This document shows positions 1 to 11,785 of a stretch of 64,000 nt of DNA, piece after piece. The notes under the pieces are model-generated. The model saw nothing but the letters and a program-made list of their open reading frames with translations, searched no databases and was not told the origin of the DNA. Location of the stretch: positions 6,421,201 to 6,485,200 of the forward strand of contig OY759268.1 in assembly GCA_963662155.1 (NCBI GenBank), written 5' to 3'. This DNA comes from Lamellibrachia columna. Lineage: Eukaryota > Annelida > Polychaeta > Sabellida > Siboglinidae. The position numbers were made by a program, and so were the translations under genes. Positions within the stretch are counted from its first letter, which is position 1; each line of letters begins with the position of its first letter.

Positions 1-192
1 GAGACCACAGAAACAGAAGAGGACGGTATAAGGAGAACAGGAAGACCAGAATTAAGATGGATGGACACCATTCAAAAAGGGTCAACTACAAAAGTTCACT
101 GGGCAAGCTACAACTCTTGCTACAAACTTAGGCTAGTTCTGTTGGTGGCCATTACCCATTTAAGCCAATTTGGCCACCTTCATTTTCGATGA
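1..192 (+). pseudogene. LINE reverse transcriptase C-terminal fragment
   Basis: The frame is open from the window edge to a TGA at 190-192. It contains RRTGRPELRWMD (codons about 11-22), the basic GRP-x-LRW-x-D motif that closes many non-LTR retrotransposon ORF2 proteins. The codons after it no longer resemble the family, so the copy is decayed. The rest lies outside the window. Short match, so confidence is moderate. Confidence 0.45.
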
Positions 193-1418
193 AAACCATG
201 CAGAATACATGAGCGTTTGTTGTTGTCTTGATGGATCTAAAAAAAATTGGCTAAAACAATTTGTATTTGGTGAAACAAAAATGGGGGGCTTTAGCCAAAG
301 TGGCTAAACAGTTTACAACATCAGAGATAGCCCAGCAAACCAAGATATGCTTTTTGCCAGGCTGACCAATCAAATTGAGCTATAACAGTTGACAAAACTA
401 AATATAGTGAGGAAACTATTTCCAAGTCGTAGTGTCTCATGGGTGGACTATGTAGCCACCTAGCAAATAAACATGTAAATATTAATTTTATAACCATGAA
501 ATAGTGGTTCAGCGGTACACTTCATTTCAAAATCAGAACCATAATTTTAACCTTGATATTGCAGTTTGGTTCAAAAGCAGCAGATATTGAGATTATGTAA
601 AAAAAATTACGAAAAAGCAGCAGTTCTACCACCAAAGCGGTACAGTTGGCTTGGTGCCTCGGTGGGCAAACAAACATGAGCACCGCTAACATGACGAACC
701 TGTCCGAGTAATCAGAGTCGATGTAGTCGCTCTGCCTCTTTCTGACGGTTGTCGACCATTGGTTGGGCGGTTCGATGGCCACCAGGTGTGTACTCTTTGG
801 TGTGTGCGCCAGCATCGTGTTCGACTGTACCAGTGTCGCCCTCTGTGGCGTACTAACCAACTGCTGCAACAACAGCGTAAGTTGAAAATAACTCAATGGT
901 GAATCAGAACCACTCAACCGTGAACTGGAAACCACACAAGCTTTGGTGAACCAGAAACACCCAACCATGAACCACTCAACAGTGAATCAGAACTGCTCAA
1001 CCATGAACTACGCAACAGTGAACCAGAACCACTCAACCAAAACAAAACCATGAAACTGATCCAATGTTACACTGTACAAAAGCACTAGATACACCACGGT
1101 ATGAAGACCGCATCATGAACACATGAGCTAAAGCTAATACTAAAATGAGCAACCTAACGTTTACAGAATTGAGTCCTCAGTTATAAAAAATGCCTAATAG
1201 GGTGCAATTTGACAACACTATTTATCCATACAGTCGCTGTGATGATTGGTTAGACAGTTACATTGAGATAAGTCAACTACATATCCATATATAATGTCTT
1301 CTACCAGTTTATTCACATACGAGCATATGAAGTGTTTTCTGTTGTTCGTTTGTAAGCGATAGATGGAAAAACTGTAATTTAATCAATCAAGAGTCTGGCA
1401 GATAATGCCACAACACAC
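193..1418. other. Non-coding stretch with a degenerate short repeat
   Basis: No convincing gene. Between about 885 and 1045 there is a degenerate array of GTGAACCAGAACCACTCAACC-like units of roughly 20-30 bases with uneven spacing. The rest is AT-rich and unremarkable. It would lie within or beyond the 3' part of the minus-strand gene that starts at 15657. Confidence 0.4.
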
Positions 1419-1419
1419 T

Positions 1420-1790
1420 TAAGATGAACTGATAGTTGCAACAGAGGCTGGTAGGATGTGTTGTAGACCTACCATGTGTGAACTGATGGTTGCTACATAG
1501 GCTGGAAGGATGTGTTGTAGACCTACCATGGGCGAACTGATGGTTGCTATGGAGGCTGGAAGGATGTGTTGTAGACCTACCATGGGTGAACTGATGGTTG
1601 CTATAGAGGCTGGAAGGATGTGTTGTAGACCTACCATGGGCGAACTGATGGTTGCTATGGAGGCTGGAAGGATGTGTTGTAGACCTACCATGGGTGAACT
1701 GATGGTTGCTATAGAGGCTGGTAGGATGTGCTGTAGACCTACCATGGGCGAACTGATGGTTGCTACGGAGGCTGGCAGGATGTGTTGTGG
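1420..1790. repeat. 54-bp tandem array overlapping an exon boundary
   Basis: About 6.5 copies of a 54-bp unit (18 codons). Adjacent units alternate between two subtypes: GGGCGAA paired with CTATGGAG, and GGGTGAA paired with CTATAGAG. The higher-order unit is therefore a 108-bp dimer. The unit is open on both strands (minus: MVGLQHILPASIATISSP; plus: MCCRPTMGELMVAMEAGR). On the minus strand each unit contains ATG|GTAGGT, a good match to a 5' splice site. The array is continuous with the exon ending at 1852. Confidence 0.9.
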
Positions 1791-1852
1791 ATACTCCAGT
1801 TTCACCTTGCCTGGCGTCACCTGTTGTACGGGCATAGCGATCAGCTGAATAC
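1743..1852 (-). CDS. Exon D (shortest form) of the unidentified minus-strand gene
   Basis: The acceptor is a pyrimidine-rich tract ending TTGCAG just upstream of 1852. The exon reads (G)GIQLIAMPVQQVTPGK, then VKLEYPQHILPAS. The first two bases complete the codon left open by exon C (phase 1), so the frame is kept. The first possible donor is ATG|GTAGGT at 1742-1741, giving a 110-bp exon. Five further copies of that donor follow at 54-bp steps. If none is used, the frame stays open through the array to a stop near 1419. The sequence is rich in Gln, Pro and small hydrophobic residues, as in some nuclear regulators, but I do not recognise the protein. Where the exon really ends is unknown. Confidence 0.45.
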
Positions 1853-1959
1853 CTGCAACAGACATATAGGTAAAATTGTTATGACAGCCGTCATCAGATC
1901 ATTACCTTGTATTCCTGGTTACTGATTATTTGTAGCGAACAATTTGTTGAAAGTTACAT

Positions 1960-2095
1960 GATGTAATTGAAAAAGTAATTGAAAATACCAACTACAATCT
2001 CACCAATTCCAATTCCTCTTGAAAACCAAACATTAATTCCAATTCCCAAAATGGCATTTCAATTCCAATGTGAATGTAATTGATCCCACACAAGT
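1960..2095. mobile_element. End of a MITE-like dispersed repeat
   Basis: This sequence, rich in AATTCCAATT motifs, matches 12165-12312 over roughly 135 bases and ends with a similar AAGTCTG terminus. The fuller copy is at 11948-12315. It lies in the intron between exons C and D. Confidence 0.5.
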
Positions 2096-2428
2096 CTGTT
2101 TCAAGTTAGCAATTAGGAACACCCCTCAGCCAACCAAATTGCAGCATAATGTGAAAATCCATAGGGGGCTTTCAACTGTTCAGTTTTCCCACATTAATCA
2201 GCAGCCAACTGTCTAGCCCTTCTCCCAGTGGGGGGGGGACACCACGGGATGGGGCTTTAGGGAAGGCACCCAGTAATTACAAGTTCAGCCCCATTGATTG
2301 GACTGGAAGAAACAGGCCATAAACTAATTCAGCTCCCACCATAAATCTAGGGGACAATCCAGAGTGGGGCAAGTACACAATCATGACCAGTCCACTTTAT
2401 TAATTCATATGATGCCTTGTGCATAATG

Positions 2429-4410
2429 AACACAGCCTGCACATACAGCCACTAAGTAGGAACACAGCCTGCACATACAGCCACTAAGTAGGAACACAGC
2501 CTGCACATACAGCCACTAAGTAGGAACACAGCCTGCACATACAGCCACTAAGTAGGAACACAGCCTGCACATACAGCCACTAAGTAGGAACACAGCCTGC
2601 ACATACAGCCAGTAAGTAGGAACACAGCCTGCACATACAGCCACTAAGTAGGAACACAGCCAGCACATACAGCCACTAAGTAGGAACACAGCCTGCACAT
2701 ACAGCCAGTAAGTAGGAACACAGCCTGCACATACAGCCAGTAAGTAGGAACACAGCCTGCACATACAGCCACTAAGTAGGAACACAGCCTGCACATACAG
2801 CCACTAAGTAGGAACACAGCCTGCACATACAGCCAGTAAGTAGGAACACAGCCTGCACATACAGCCACTAAGTAGGAACACAGCCTGCACATACAGCCAC
2901 TAAGTAGGAACACAGCCTGCACATACAGCCAGTAAGTAGGAACACAGCCTGCACATACAGCCACTAAGTAGGAACACAGCCAGCACATACAGCCACTAAG
3001 TAGGAACACAGCCTGCACATACAGCCACTAAGTAGGAACACAGCCTGCACATACAGCCACTAAGTAGGAACACAGCCTGCACATACAGCCACTAAGTAGG
3101 AACACAGCCTGCACATACAGCCACTAAGTAGGAACACAGCCTGCACATACAGCCAGTAAGTAGGAACACAGCCTGCACATACATCCACTAAGTAGGAACA
3201 CAGCCTGCACATACAGCCACTAAGTAGGAACACAGCCTGCACATACAGCCAGTAAGTAGGAACACAGCCTGCACATACAGCCACTAAGTAGGAACACAGC
3301 CTGCACATACAGCCACTAAGTAGGAACACAGCCTGCACATACAGCCACCAAGTAGGAACACAGCCTGCACATACAGCCACTAAGTAGGAACACAGCCTGC
3401 ACATACAGCCACTAAGTAGGAACACAGCCTGCACATACAGCCAGTAAGTAGGAACACAGCCTGCACATACAGCCACTAAGTAGGAACACAGCCTGCACAT
3501 ACAGCCACTAAGTAGGAACACAGCCTGCACATACAGCCAGTAAGTAGGAACACAGCCTTCACATACATCCACTAAGTAGGAACACAGCCTGCACATACAG
3601 CTACTAAGTAGGAACACAGCCTGCACATACAGCCAGTAAGTAGGAACACAGCCTGCACATACAGCCACTAAGTAGGAACACAGCCTGCACATACAGCCAC
3701 CAAGTAGGAACACAGCCTGCACATACAGCCACCAAGTAGGAACACAGCCTGCACATACAGCCACCAAGTAGGAACACAGCCTGCACATACAGCCACTAAG
3801 TAGGAACACAGCCTGCACATACAGCCACTAAGTAGGAACACAGCCTGCACATACAGCCACTAAGTAGGAACACAGCCTGCACATACAGCCAGTAAGTAGG
3901 AACACAGCCTGCACATACAGCCACTAAGCAGGAACACAGCCTGCACATACAGCCACTAAGCAGGAACACAGCCTGCACATACAGCCACTAAGCAGGAACA
4001 CAGCCTGCACATACATCCACTAAGCAGGAACACAGCCTGCACATACAGCCACTAAGCAGGAACACAGCCTGCACATACAGCCACTAAGCAGGAACACAGC
4101 CTGCACATACAGCCACTAAGTAGGAACACAGCCTGCACATACAGCCACTAAGTAGGAACACAGCCTGCACATACAGCCACTAAGTAGGAACACAGCCTGC
4201 ACATACAGCCACTAAGTAGGAACACAGCCTGCACATACAGTCACTAAGTAGGAACACAGCCTGCACATACAGCCACTAAGCAGGAACACAGCCTGCACAT
4301 ACAGCCACTAAACAGGAACACAGCCTGCACATACAGCCACTAAGTAGGAACACAGCCTGCACATACAGCCACTAAGTAGGAACACAGCCTGCACATACAT
4401 CCACTAAGTA
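2429..4410. repeat. 32-bp satellite array, about 62 copies
   Basis: The unit is AACACAGCCTGCACATACAG followed by CCACTAAGTAGG. Copies differ at a few fixed positions (CCACT/CCAGT/CCACC, AAGTAGG/AAGCAGG, CAGCC/CATCC, CCTGC/CCAGC). The AAGCAGG variant clusters at 3925-4110 and again at 4260-4320. Minus-strand ORFs across it exist only because three successive 32-bp units give an open 96-base cycle, so they are not genes. The array lies in the 3.6-kb intron between exons C and D. Confidence 0.97.
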
Positions 4411-5491
4411 ATTCTCCGGTAGCTGGGTGAAATTAGTTTATTTTGGCTTTCTGTTTTGATGAAATTCAGATAGTAATATCCTCATGTGGTTAGATAATAT
4501 TATGATGTAGTTATAGGGAACGTAAGTCTCATGACCTAGTTTTAGCTGTGGCGACCTCAGCTGTTTTGATGCCTGTGTAAAGAATAGGATTATATTTTGT
4601 TTTTGGGAGTACTCACAGAAATGACACCAAACGGTGTAAAGTTTTCTGGCTTCAGACTGATGAAATTTTTTTTAAATGTGTGTGAGAAGCTTTATATATA
4701 TATATATAAGAATGTTCACTGTAATCGTCCAAGAGTTATGTACAACTGGATACCATATTTTATCACTCGTGCACTGCCGGCATACCAAAATCCATATGCA
4801 TAGCAAACCTGTTTACTTTACTCAAAACAGTCCGTTTGGGAGCATGAGCTTTGTGGGCTTATATGCATTTAGATTTAAAGATATTTCAACTGATTCCACA
4901 CGTCTAAATGAGCAGTTTTAGCGATAATCCATAGTATGTTTTTCATATCTGAAGCAAGATCCGATATTTAAATAATTATTTCAAGGACAATTAATTGGGA
5001 CATTATATTTATGTCTCAAAGTTGTCTGACACAGTTGTTCCTTCTGATCAACAAACATTGTTATTAGAATAAGTATTGTCTATTTATAAGTTCTGATGAT
5101 TGTAGAAACTAAGTATTTTACTGTGTCATTATTTACAATATAAATTTTTTTACTAAAACATTTGCATTAAATGAATTACGAAGCTTCTGCTGTGACTGAA
5201 TCTGGTGGGTTATAGTTACAGATGGAGACCACCATTATTAGAGTACATGGTATATCACAGCATCAAAGACAGTGAATAGAAAATAATTAAATATATAGTT
5301 TTAATGCTGTTTACTGTCAATTATGTAACATATTCTGCAAAAGGTAATAATGTCATTCCCATTGACTAGTACCTCCAAACAAATTTCTGCGAAAATGCCA
5401 TCAGAACGTCGCAGTTGAAACTTCCACTTTGCAGCAGTTGAAGCTAGGAAATATCAAAATGATGAAATAATTGCCCATACGAATGGCTTAC
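4411..5491. other. Intronic AT-rich stretch, no gene seen
   Basis: Part of the inferred intron between exons C and D of the minus-strand gene. It has a short (TA)n run near 4693-4707 and no motif, RNA or transposon that I can identify. Confidence 0.4.
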
Positions 5492-5555
5492 CTTGTTTCT
5501 GTAGATACTGTGCATCAACTGTTGTCAATGTGCCGTTACCATCCAATAGTCCAAC
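5492..5555 (-). CDS. Exon C of the unidentified minus-strand gene
   Basis: A 64-bp block bounded on the minus strand by CTCTGTCTTCAG| (acceptor) and ACAAG|GTAAGCC (donor), both near consensus. It reads VGLLDGNGTL, then TTVDAQYLQKQ plus one base. It starts in phase 0, matching the end of exon B, and leaves phase 1, matching the start of exon D. It has no ATG and is too short to look like a gene alone. Exon chaining is inferred from phase, splice sites and similar composition; no transcript evidence is available here. Confidence 0.55.
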
Positions 5556-6041
5556 CTGAAGACAGAGTAAAAATTGTTTTTAATTTCAGCTTGAGAAGTT
5601 AAATGTTGTTTCAAAACATTGATTTTCTGCAATCACTGTATTTCTGTTCGAAAACGGTGAATTCCCTGTCAGGTGAAACTAGTGTTGGTGTTTTGAGGTA
5701 GTCCCTAACTTAAAAATTAGCTTCCCTTCCTCAGAACAGTAATTATGGTTGAGGAAAGGGTAGTCTTATCTCATTCAACTAGACTACAAGAGCACACCTG
5801 CTGGGAACATAAGGGGTGGCTGGCAGGGGGTTCACCCCCACCCCCAGAGCACCCTCTAGGGCACAATAAACAGGTCTCCAATCACAATGCAAGACATCAC
5901 TCACAGATTTATGTATTTTTACAAGTGGCCGGACATCAAGTTGTCTGTCTGTCTGCCAGTATGTCTATCTGTCTCTCTTTCTTGGCAATTTAAGAAAATC
6001 AGAATTTTTCTGATGGTCCTTGTCAATTTAAACAACATTTC
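5556..6041. other. Non-coding stretch before a transposon ORF
   Basis: Inferred intron. It holds a C-rich patch near 5830-5845 and a degenerate TCTG-rich run at 5940-5985. It may include upstream sequence of the broken transposon ORF at 6042, but no motif identifies it. Confidence 0.35.
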
Positions 6042-6990
6042 TTGCTCTCTACAATCACACTGCTAGAAAGAAACGGTGTGTGGAACTTCTTTGTCAATAG
6101 CCATGACATAGGTCCAGTGGATGATATTGGAAGAACAACCAAAAGGCTGGTTTCCTCCAGAGTGACGTCAGGTAACGCAGAGGTGACCACGTCCAGTGAA
6201 TTTGCTGAGGTTGCTGCCAGGAAATGCAAGAATATTCTGATTAAACACATCAGCAAAGCCGGGGTTGAAGCAGAAATACCAAAGCTGAATGATGATGGGG
6301 AGGGGATCAGTCCCATTCTCAACACAAAGCACAGTCACTGGTTGCACTATTTGTGATCAATATGCAAAGCCACGCACACTCATCCTCCACAAAGCACTAC
6401 TTCAAAGGTGCAATGGTAAGCAGGGGGAAGACCATTACAGCACTGATGGTGAAGACAACAATGTGACAGGGGATGTGGAAGTCAACCTTGAAAATGAAGC
6501 AGAGGCATTGCCTAAAAACTTAAAGTAGTTGTTAGTACAATACTCAGGCCAGAAAATGGTAAAGAAATATGCCGGCCAGGTTTTTAAAACTGAGGACAAC
6601 AAAGTCACCATCACGGTCCTTAAAAGTGTAGGGTTTGATAAATGTGTGTGGCCTGACATTGATGACATCAACTCCCTTAACAGACCATGGGTTATTAGGA
6701 TACTCCCTTAACAGACCATGGGTTATTAGGATACTCCCTTAACAGACCATGGGTTATTAGGATACTCCCTTAACAGACCATGGGTTATTAGGATACTCCC
6801 TTAACAGACCATGGGTTATTAGGATACTCCCTTAACAGACCATGGGTTATTAGGATACTCCCTGAGCTATAAAGGGATCGACGCTCAAGAATCATATTCA
6901 GTTGAACTTGAGTATGTGAAACGAGAAATAAAAAATTCAGTTGTTTGTATATTGCACACCTCAAGTAGAACAGCTTTAGAATGTGTAGAT
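6042..6990 (+). pseudogene. Broken transposon-derived ORF (SHGKGPxDGIGG-type family)
   Basis: The piece at 6042-6356 reads NGVWNFFVNSHDIGPVDDIG, then RTTKRLVSSR. From memory this resembles a multi-copy invertebrate transposon protein family in which the motif is roughly SHGKGPxDGIGGxxK. A later piece, about 6510-6700, reads SGQKMVKKYAGQVFKTED, then KCVWPDIDDINSL and RILPE. That resembles the same proteins' C-terminus (GQV..., FxWP...DDI, ...LPEP). Frame changes fall near 6350 and 6510. The C-terminal codons are interrupted by the 31-bp array at 6671-6863. Family recognition is from memory and moderate; its biochemical role is not established by this sequence. Confidence 0.45.
6671..6863. repeat. 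31-bp tandem array inside a transposon ORF
   Basis: Six copies plus 7 bases of ACTCCCTTAACAGACCATGG followed by GTTATTAGGAT, almost without variation. The first copy is in frame with the coding DDINSLNRPWVIRILP, and the last is followed by coding-like sequence. Since 31 is not a multiple of three, expansion destroyed the frame. Confidence 0.93.
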
Positions 6991-7112
6991 ACACCTCAAT
7001 GTAAATATGTGTAGATACACCTCAATGTAAATATGTGTAGATACACCTCAATGTAAATATGTGTAGATACACCTCAATGTAAATATGTGTAGATACACCT
7101 CAATGTAAATAT
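6983..7112. repeat. 26-bp tandem array
   Basis: Five identical copies of GTGTAGATACACCTCAATGT followed by AAATAT. The array begins at the end of an open frame that reads LECVDTPQCKYV, next to the 31-bp array. Confidence 0.95.
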
Positions 7113-7399
7113 GGTGAAGAGAAAAGTATAATTTTTTTGGGTGATTTTTTTCAAAAAAATAGTCATTCGTAATTCCATTACCATACCATGTAATTCTGTT
7201 ACCATACCGTGTAATTATGTTACCAAAGAAAACCTATTAAGTTTACACAAAGAGTGTAAACATCATGACCAAATTTCTGTCCAATACAGTCACTACCCAT
7301 GACTACCTAGTAATGTCAGCCGTAAGTACTAGTAAGTACAAGATTCAGATGAACTGTAAAAAAGCTGTGAATTGTGATTCCATTATCATGGCAATGTCT

Positions 7400-7430
7400 A
7401 TATATATATATATAATTGATATATAAAAAT

Positions 7431-7462
<32 letters not shown>
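7400..7462. repeat. (TA)n microsatellite
   Basis: Two TA runs, 7400-7414 and about 7434-7462, separated by a short AT-rich spacer. They directly precede the pogo/Tigger-like fragment. Confidence 0.9.
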
Positions 7463-7465
<3 letters not shown>

Positions 7466-7956
7466 GTACCTGCCTTCAGCGACCCCTCTGATCAGCGACC
7501 ACCTGCTATGTATGGACACTTTTCCAATGTATCAATCGATTTTTTTTATTATTATTCCCCTGCTAGGGCGGACAGTCAACTTTATTCGGCCATTTCCTGC
7601 ACAGCACCGTGCACGTTGGGAGCAGTGGTTTTTTTAAGTAACGCGGGATCGTGAACTGTACGAGATCATTGCACAGGCTTTTATTCAAACTCACAACAAT
7701 TTTACATTCGACTGATTCAGACGTGTTTTAGTAGTGAATAGAAGTTATGGCGAGCGACAGAAAGAGAAAGATTTTAAGCTCAGAGCAACGGATTGATGTG
7801 CTGAGACGACTCGACAACGGCCAGTCTTGCCGTACGATTGCCTCTGAAGTCGGTTGTACGATCCAGCCATGGACGCAGCCATCTTGGATTTTCAAAAAAG
7901 TAAACACGAAACGGAATTCGTCCCATAGTCTACATTTCCAATTAAATTCGCTTTGA
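7463..7956 (+). mobile_element. pogo/Tigger-like DNA transposon, 5' fragment
   Basis: The ORF at 7747 begins MASDRKRKILSSEQRIDVLR and continues RLDNGQSCRTIASEVGCT. This is the CENP-B/Pipsqueak-type helix-turn-helix that starts pogo/Tigger transposases and binds the transposon ends. Upstream, AGTACCTGCCTTCAGCGACC near 7467 has the look of a pogo-type terminal repeat, with internal repetition of CAGCGACC. After about codon 40 the reading diverges, and the DDE catalytic domain is absent, so only the 5' end remains. No matching right end was found nearby. Confidence 0.6.
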
Positions 7957-8859
7957 CAAGTTAAACAGTTCAGTAATATATACATATATAAACTACAGCA
8001 GCATCAAACTAAACTAATGACTAATCAATCTACATAAACATCCCAATCCAACTTTGAACTTCCAAATACAGAACACGTCAACTTTCTATGCGCACTCAAT
8101 TTCTTTCAATGTATTCATGCGTACTGCTGCTATGGAACTGTATGCTTTAAATAGCTGACGTCAGCCGCAGCAGTACTGCTGTCATTTGCATTTAGCGTGC
8201 CTTCACTCCTGAAAATCTATGTTTTTGCACATGGTTTCACTTCACGTGTGCGCGTCTATTAGGTAGTGTGTTACTATTGGGAATTATATGTTTACATAGT
8301 ATTTTCTCAAAAGTTGGAATTAGCCACTGCAAACATTGCTTGTCATGGCTCGATAACTCAGAATATTAACTTGATTAGATTATGTCATGTGGCCGCGCCT
8401 ATGTGGCTGCGAGATCTACATAATATTGTAATTTTGCAGAAGTTGTGACTGTCTGACACCACTAATGTTTGCCAGAGGTGATTGTGAGCACGCCTAGACT
8501 GCAGGTCGACGGACGATTTCATGCATATGAAGCATCTGTGTATTTTTAATGGTTTTACGAACTGATATTTTATTTTTAAAGCTGGACTAGTGATCGATCA
8601 GACCTGATGACAATCAGCCTGCAGACCGGCCGTCACGCTTCAGTGACTGTGTCAAGTGCCTACACCTGGTCAAGTATGACCACGCCTGACAAAGCCTACT
8701 ACACATACACTGCTTGTCTGTTCTACCAACTGGCCCAATTCCAATCCATCACGCTTGGATGCAAGTGCATGGAACACCTTATGTGAACTCAGCATTGCTG
8801 CAAGAAGTCCAACCAGGCGTGGCTCCAAGGCGGACATAAACAACAACATATCTCCACTG
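7957..8859. other. Non-coding stretch, no gene seen
   Basis: Inferred intron of the minus-strand gene. Nothing recognisable; the last 200 bases may be decayed 5' sequence of the L2-like LINE that follows. Confidence 0.35.
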
Positions 8860-11540
8860 TGATTGGTCTTCGTCGACCAACCACTCCCCACGTGCGCACA
8901 TCTTCACATCTACACGACAACCTTATTACTGCGACACTATCACCCACCTACCAGCCATCCACATGCCAACCCACTTTAAGAACAATCGAGCGTGTCGACA
9001 GCCATAACTGCACAAACCTTGCCCTGACAAACGCAACATCCGCCATGAAAAAAAAACACAAACACTTCCGCCCTATGAAATGCACGACCCATGTTATGCA
9101 ATGCCACATTAACTGTGATATTAGGACTTGTTAACAGTCGTTTACAAGGTCGTACACACACCCAGAAAGAATCTGTGAGGAGGTGGCATCGGCTTTCTAT
9201 ACCGATCCATCTTTAAAGTAACCGTCAACAACAGCAAACAGGCTGGACATTGACATCACGTCTCCCACTAGCTACATCAAACTGGTCATTATATACAGTC
9301 CACCTAGGTCGAATAAGAACAAGCTCTTTCAAGAGACTTTCTTGCTGAGTTTGCCGCATTCATCGAAGGCTATGCCATTCACTGGGATAAATCATCCAAC
9401 TGCAACGTGAAATGTATCGCTGACTTAATCAACTCCGTTAACATTATCCAATACGTCTGTGAGGCAACACACATCGACGGTCATACCATTGACCTGGTCT
9501 CACACTGGGTGGAGAACCACGGCATCGTTTCCACAAGAACTTTATTGCTTCTCTCCTATCACTTCTGGATCGAGTGCGTTGCCGACATGATTAAACCGAG
9601 CGTTCCAAGGAAATTTATCACGTACCAGAAATACACGAGCATCCACAAGGTTGCATTTAGCGAGAACATTGCATTGTCGACATTGGCCTACTAAAGTAGG
9701 TGAACTTGTTGATGAACATAACGTCCTGTCCAAACTTTTCGAGAAACATACACCCCTACACACCTGTTGGGTAGCTATTGGCCCACTGGTGCCTTGGTTC
9801 AGTAAGAGGCTCGTCGATGCTAAACGAACACAACTAGAACACACATCTCTCCACGTACACCGTGAAATCTATAAGACACAATGCGCGCACATAAAGAAAC
9901 TGATCAACACGGCAAAGACGGACTACCTAATATCTGGCCTCCAGCAACAACGAACATCTGCATGCCTACCACAAAACGGCGACAAGCAGGAACTTGCATC
10001 ACATTTCGCCAATTTTGTCTCTGAGAAGATCAAGATGATTCGTGCGATGGTAGGCAACAATTCTACTGTCACACCTAGCTTGGATGCGGACAAACAGCAG
10101 ACCCCAGTGTACCACGAATGCACACGTTCGAGGTCGCCAACATCTTGCACACTCGATCCATTACTGACATGGCTACTAAAACACGTTACTGATGGATTAG
10201 CACCGTTTCTGACACAACTGATCAACTCTTCCATCTCATCCAGTGTCGTCCCTCGTTGCAAAAAACATGCTGCCACCCAGTTACTGAAGAAGCCAAATCT
10301 CGATCCTGACAACATGAAACATTATAGACCTATATAGATCTTTCGTTTGTCTCCAAGCTGCTCGAGAGACATGTTGCACAGTGTCTACTCGATCATGCAA
10401 CTGAGAACGACCTCAACCGAAACCAGTCGGTCTACAGACCCTAGCGTTCAAGAGAAACTGCGCTAGTGCTCATGCAGGATGACATTCTTCATGCAGTAGA
10501 CGGCGGCAAGGGGCGACACTTGTCATGATACATGTCGACCACGATATCCAAATCACTCGTTTAGAGAAGCACATCGGCATGACTGGCCCTACGATAGCTT
10601 GGATCTGCTCATACTTATCTGACTGGACACAATCAGTGAATCGCGTCTGGCATCCCCCAAGGCTCGTCACTGGGGCCTCTGCTATTCACTATCTACATGA
10701 CCCCAATCAGAGACATCACCTGTATGCAGACAACCCACAACTGTACATCAAATGCAACATCACTGATAAAAATAGATTGTCTTCATTGCGCAGAATCGAA
10801 CAATGCATCAACGATGTCCACACGTGTATAAAAACCAATCTAATCAAAGTTAACGAAGACAAAACGGTCGCGCTCATCCTAGTGTCACGCAACAATCAGA
10901 AGAAACGCAACATCACTATGATCAAGACTGACGACTGTGACATCATCCACACTCCCAGTGCTTACATCAGCAATGTGTTTAATGCCGAAATGTTGAACAC
11001 ATATGGCGCACGGGCCCCGCACCACATACTATCAACTGTGGAACATTGCCTTCATCAGGTCGTGTCTGATGGAGAAAGCTGTGATTCAAATAATACATTC
11101 CTTGGTAATTGCAAGACTCGACTACGCAAACGCTCTCCTGTTCGGCATTCCTGACTTCCTTATCACCAAACTGCAGAGAGTTCAAAACTCAGCAGTTCGA
11201 CTGGTCGTCCGCTGCAGTAGACAAGAGCACATCACCCAGTGCTAATGAAGCTTCACTGGCTTCCTGTGAAGCTCAGTGTTGGCCCCACGGATGAGGAACA
11301 ATCTTCCATTCGAGTTAAAGGCAGCTACATCGCTTGCCACATTCATGTAATTTTTAAAAACTCACCTCTTTCGTGTGGCATATACTCACATTTCTTATGA
11401 CGCACATATTTAGCTTTAACTAATTTTATCACTATTTGTTCAGCCAGTTTACATATCGATTTATAAATAATATACATTACGATATAACTACTCTAGTTAT
11501 AGATGTGCCACGCTTTTAATAAATTTTATTATCGTCTGTT
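8860..11540 (+). mobile_element. L2-like LINE, decayed, endonuclease and RT
   Basis: Broken ORF2 of an L2-type non-LTR retrotransposon. At 9270-9690 there is APE endonuclease sequence (IIYSPPRSNKNKLF, then GHTIDLVSH). RT sequence follows at 9750-11250: KKPNLDPDNMKHYRPI (frame of 9651-10337), then VSKLLERHVAQ after a stop. The active-site region reads LYADNPQLYI at 10720-10749. The thumb follows (HLLS-like, VQNSAVRLV). The end reads KTHLFRVAYTHIS at 11355-11395, the usual L2 C-terminus. There are many stops and frameshifts. In the YADD box the second Asp is Asn (AAC at 10732-10734). It lies in the same intron as the pogo fragment. The 5' limit is uncertain. Confidence 0.8.
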
Positions 11541-11599
11541 TAATGAATCAGTCTAAGCAGTATTTAGCATGTAATTTATGAATCTCACAGCACCTTTGG

Positions 11600-11785
11600 A
11601 TTTACTTTTGTCTAGATTTACTTTTGTCTAGATTTACTTTTGTCTAGATTTACTTTTGTCTAGATTTACTTTTGTCTAGATTTACTTTTGTCTAGATTTA
11701 CTTTTGTCTAGATTTACTTTTGTCTAGATTTACTTTTGTCTAGATTTACTTTTGTCTAGATTTACTTTTGTCTAGATTTATGGTG
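11600..11785. repeat. 16-bp tandem array
   Basis: About 11.5 copies of TTTACTTTTGTCTAGA, almost uniform. Each unit contains the palindrome TCTAGA. It follows the 3' end of the L2-like LINE. Confidence 0.95.

Noticed and set aside
2516..3978. Several overlapping Cys-rich minus-strand ORFs (MQAVFLLSGCMCRLCS...)
   Set aside because: They are translations of the 32-bp satellite; the three frames are all open because the unit lacks stops in a 96-base cycle.
2429..4410. CRISPR-like regular repeats
   Set aside because: Units are directly adjacent with no unique spacers and the DNA is eukaryotic.
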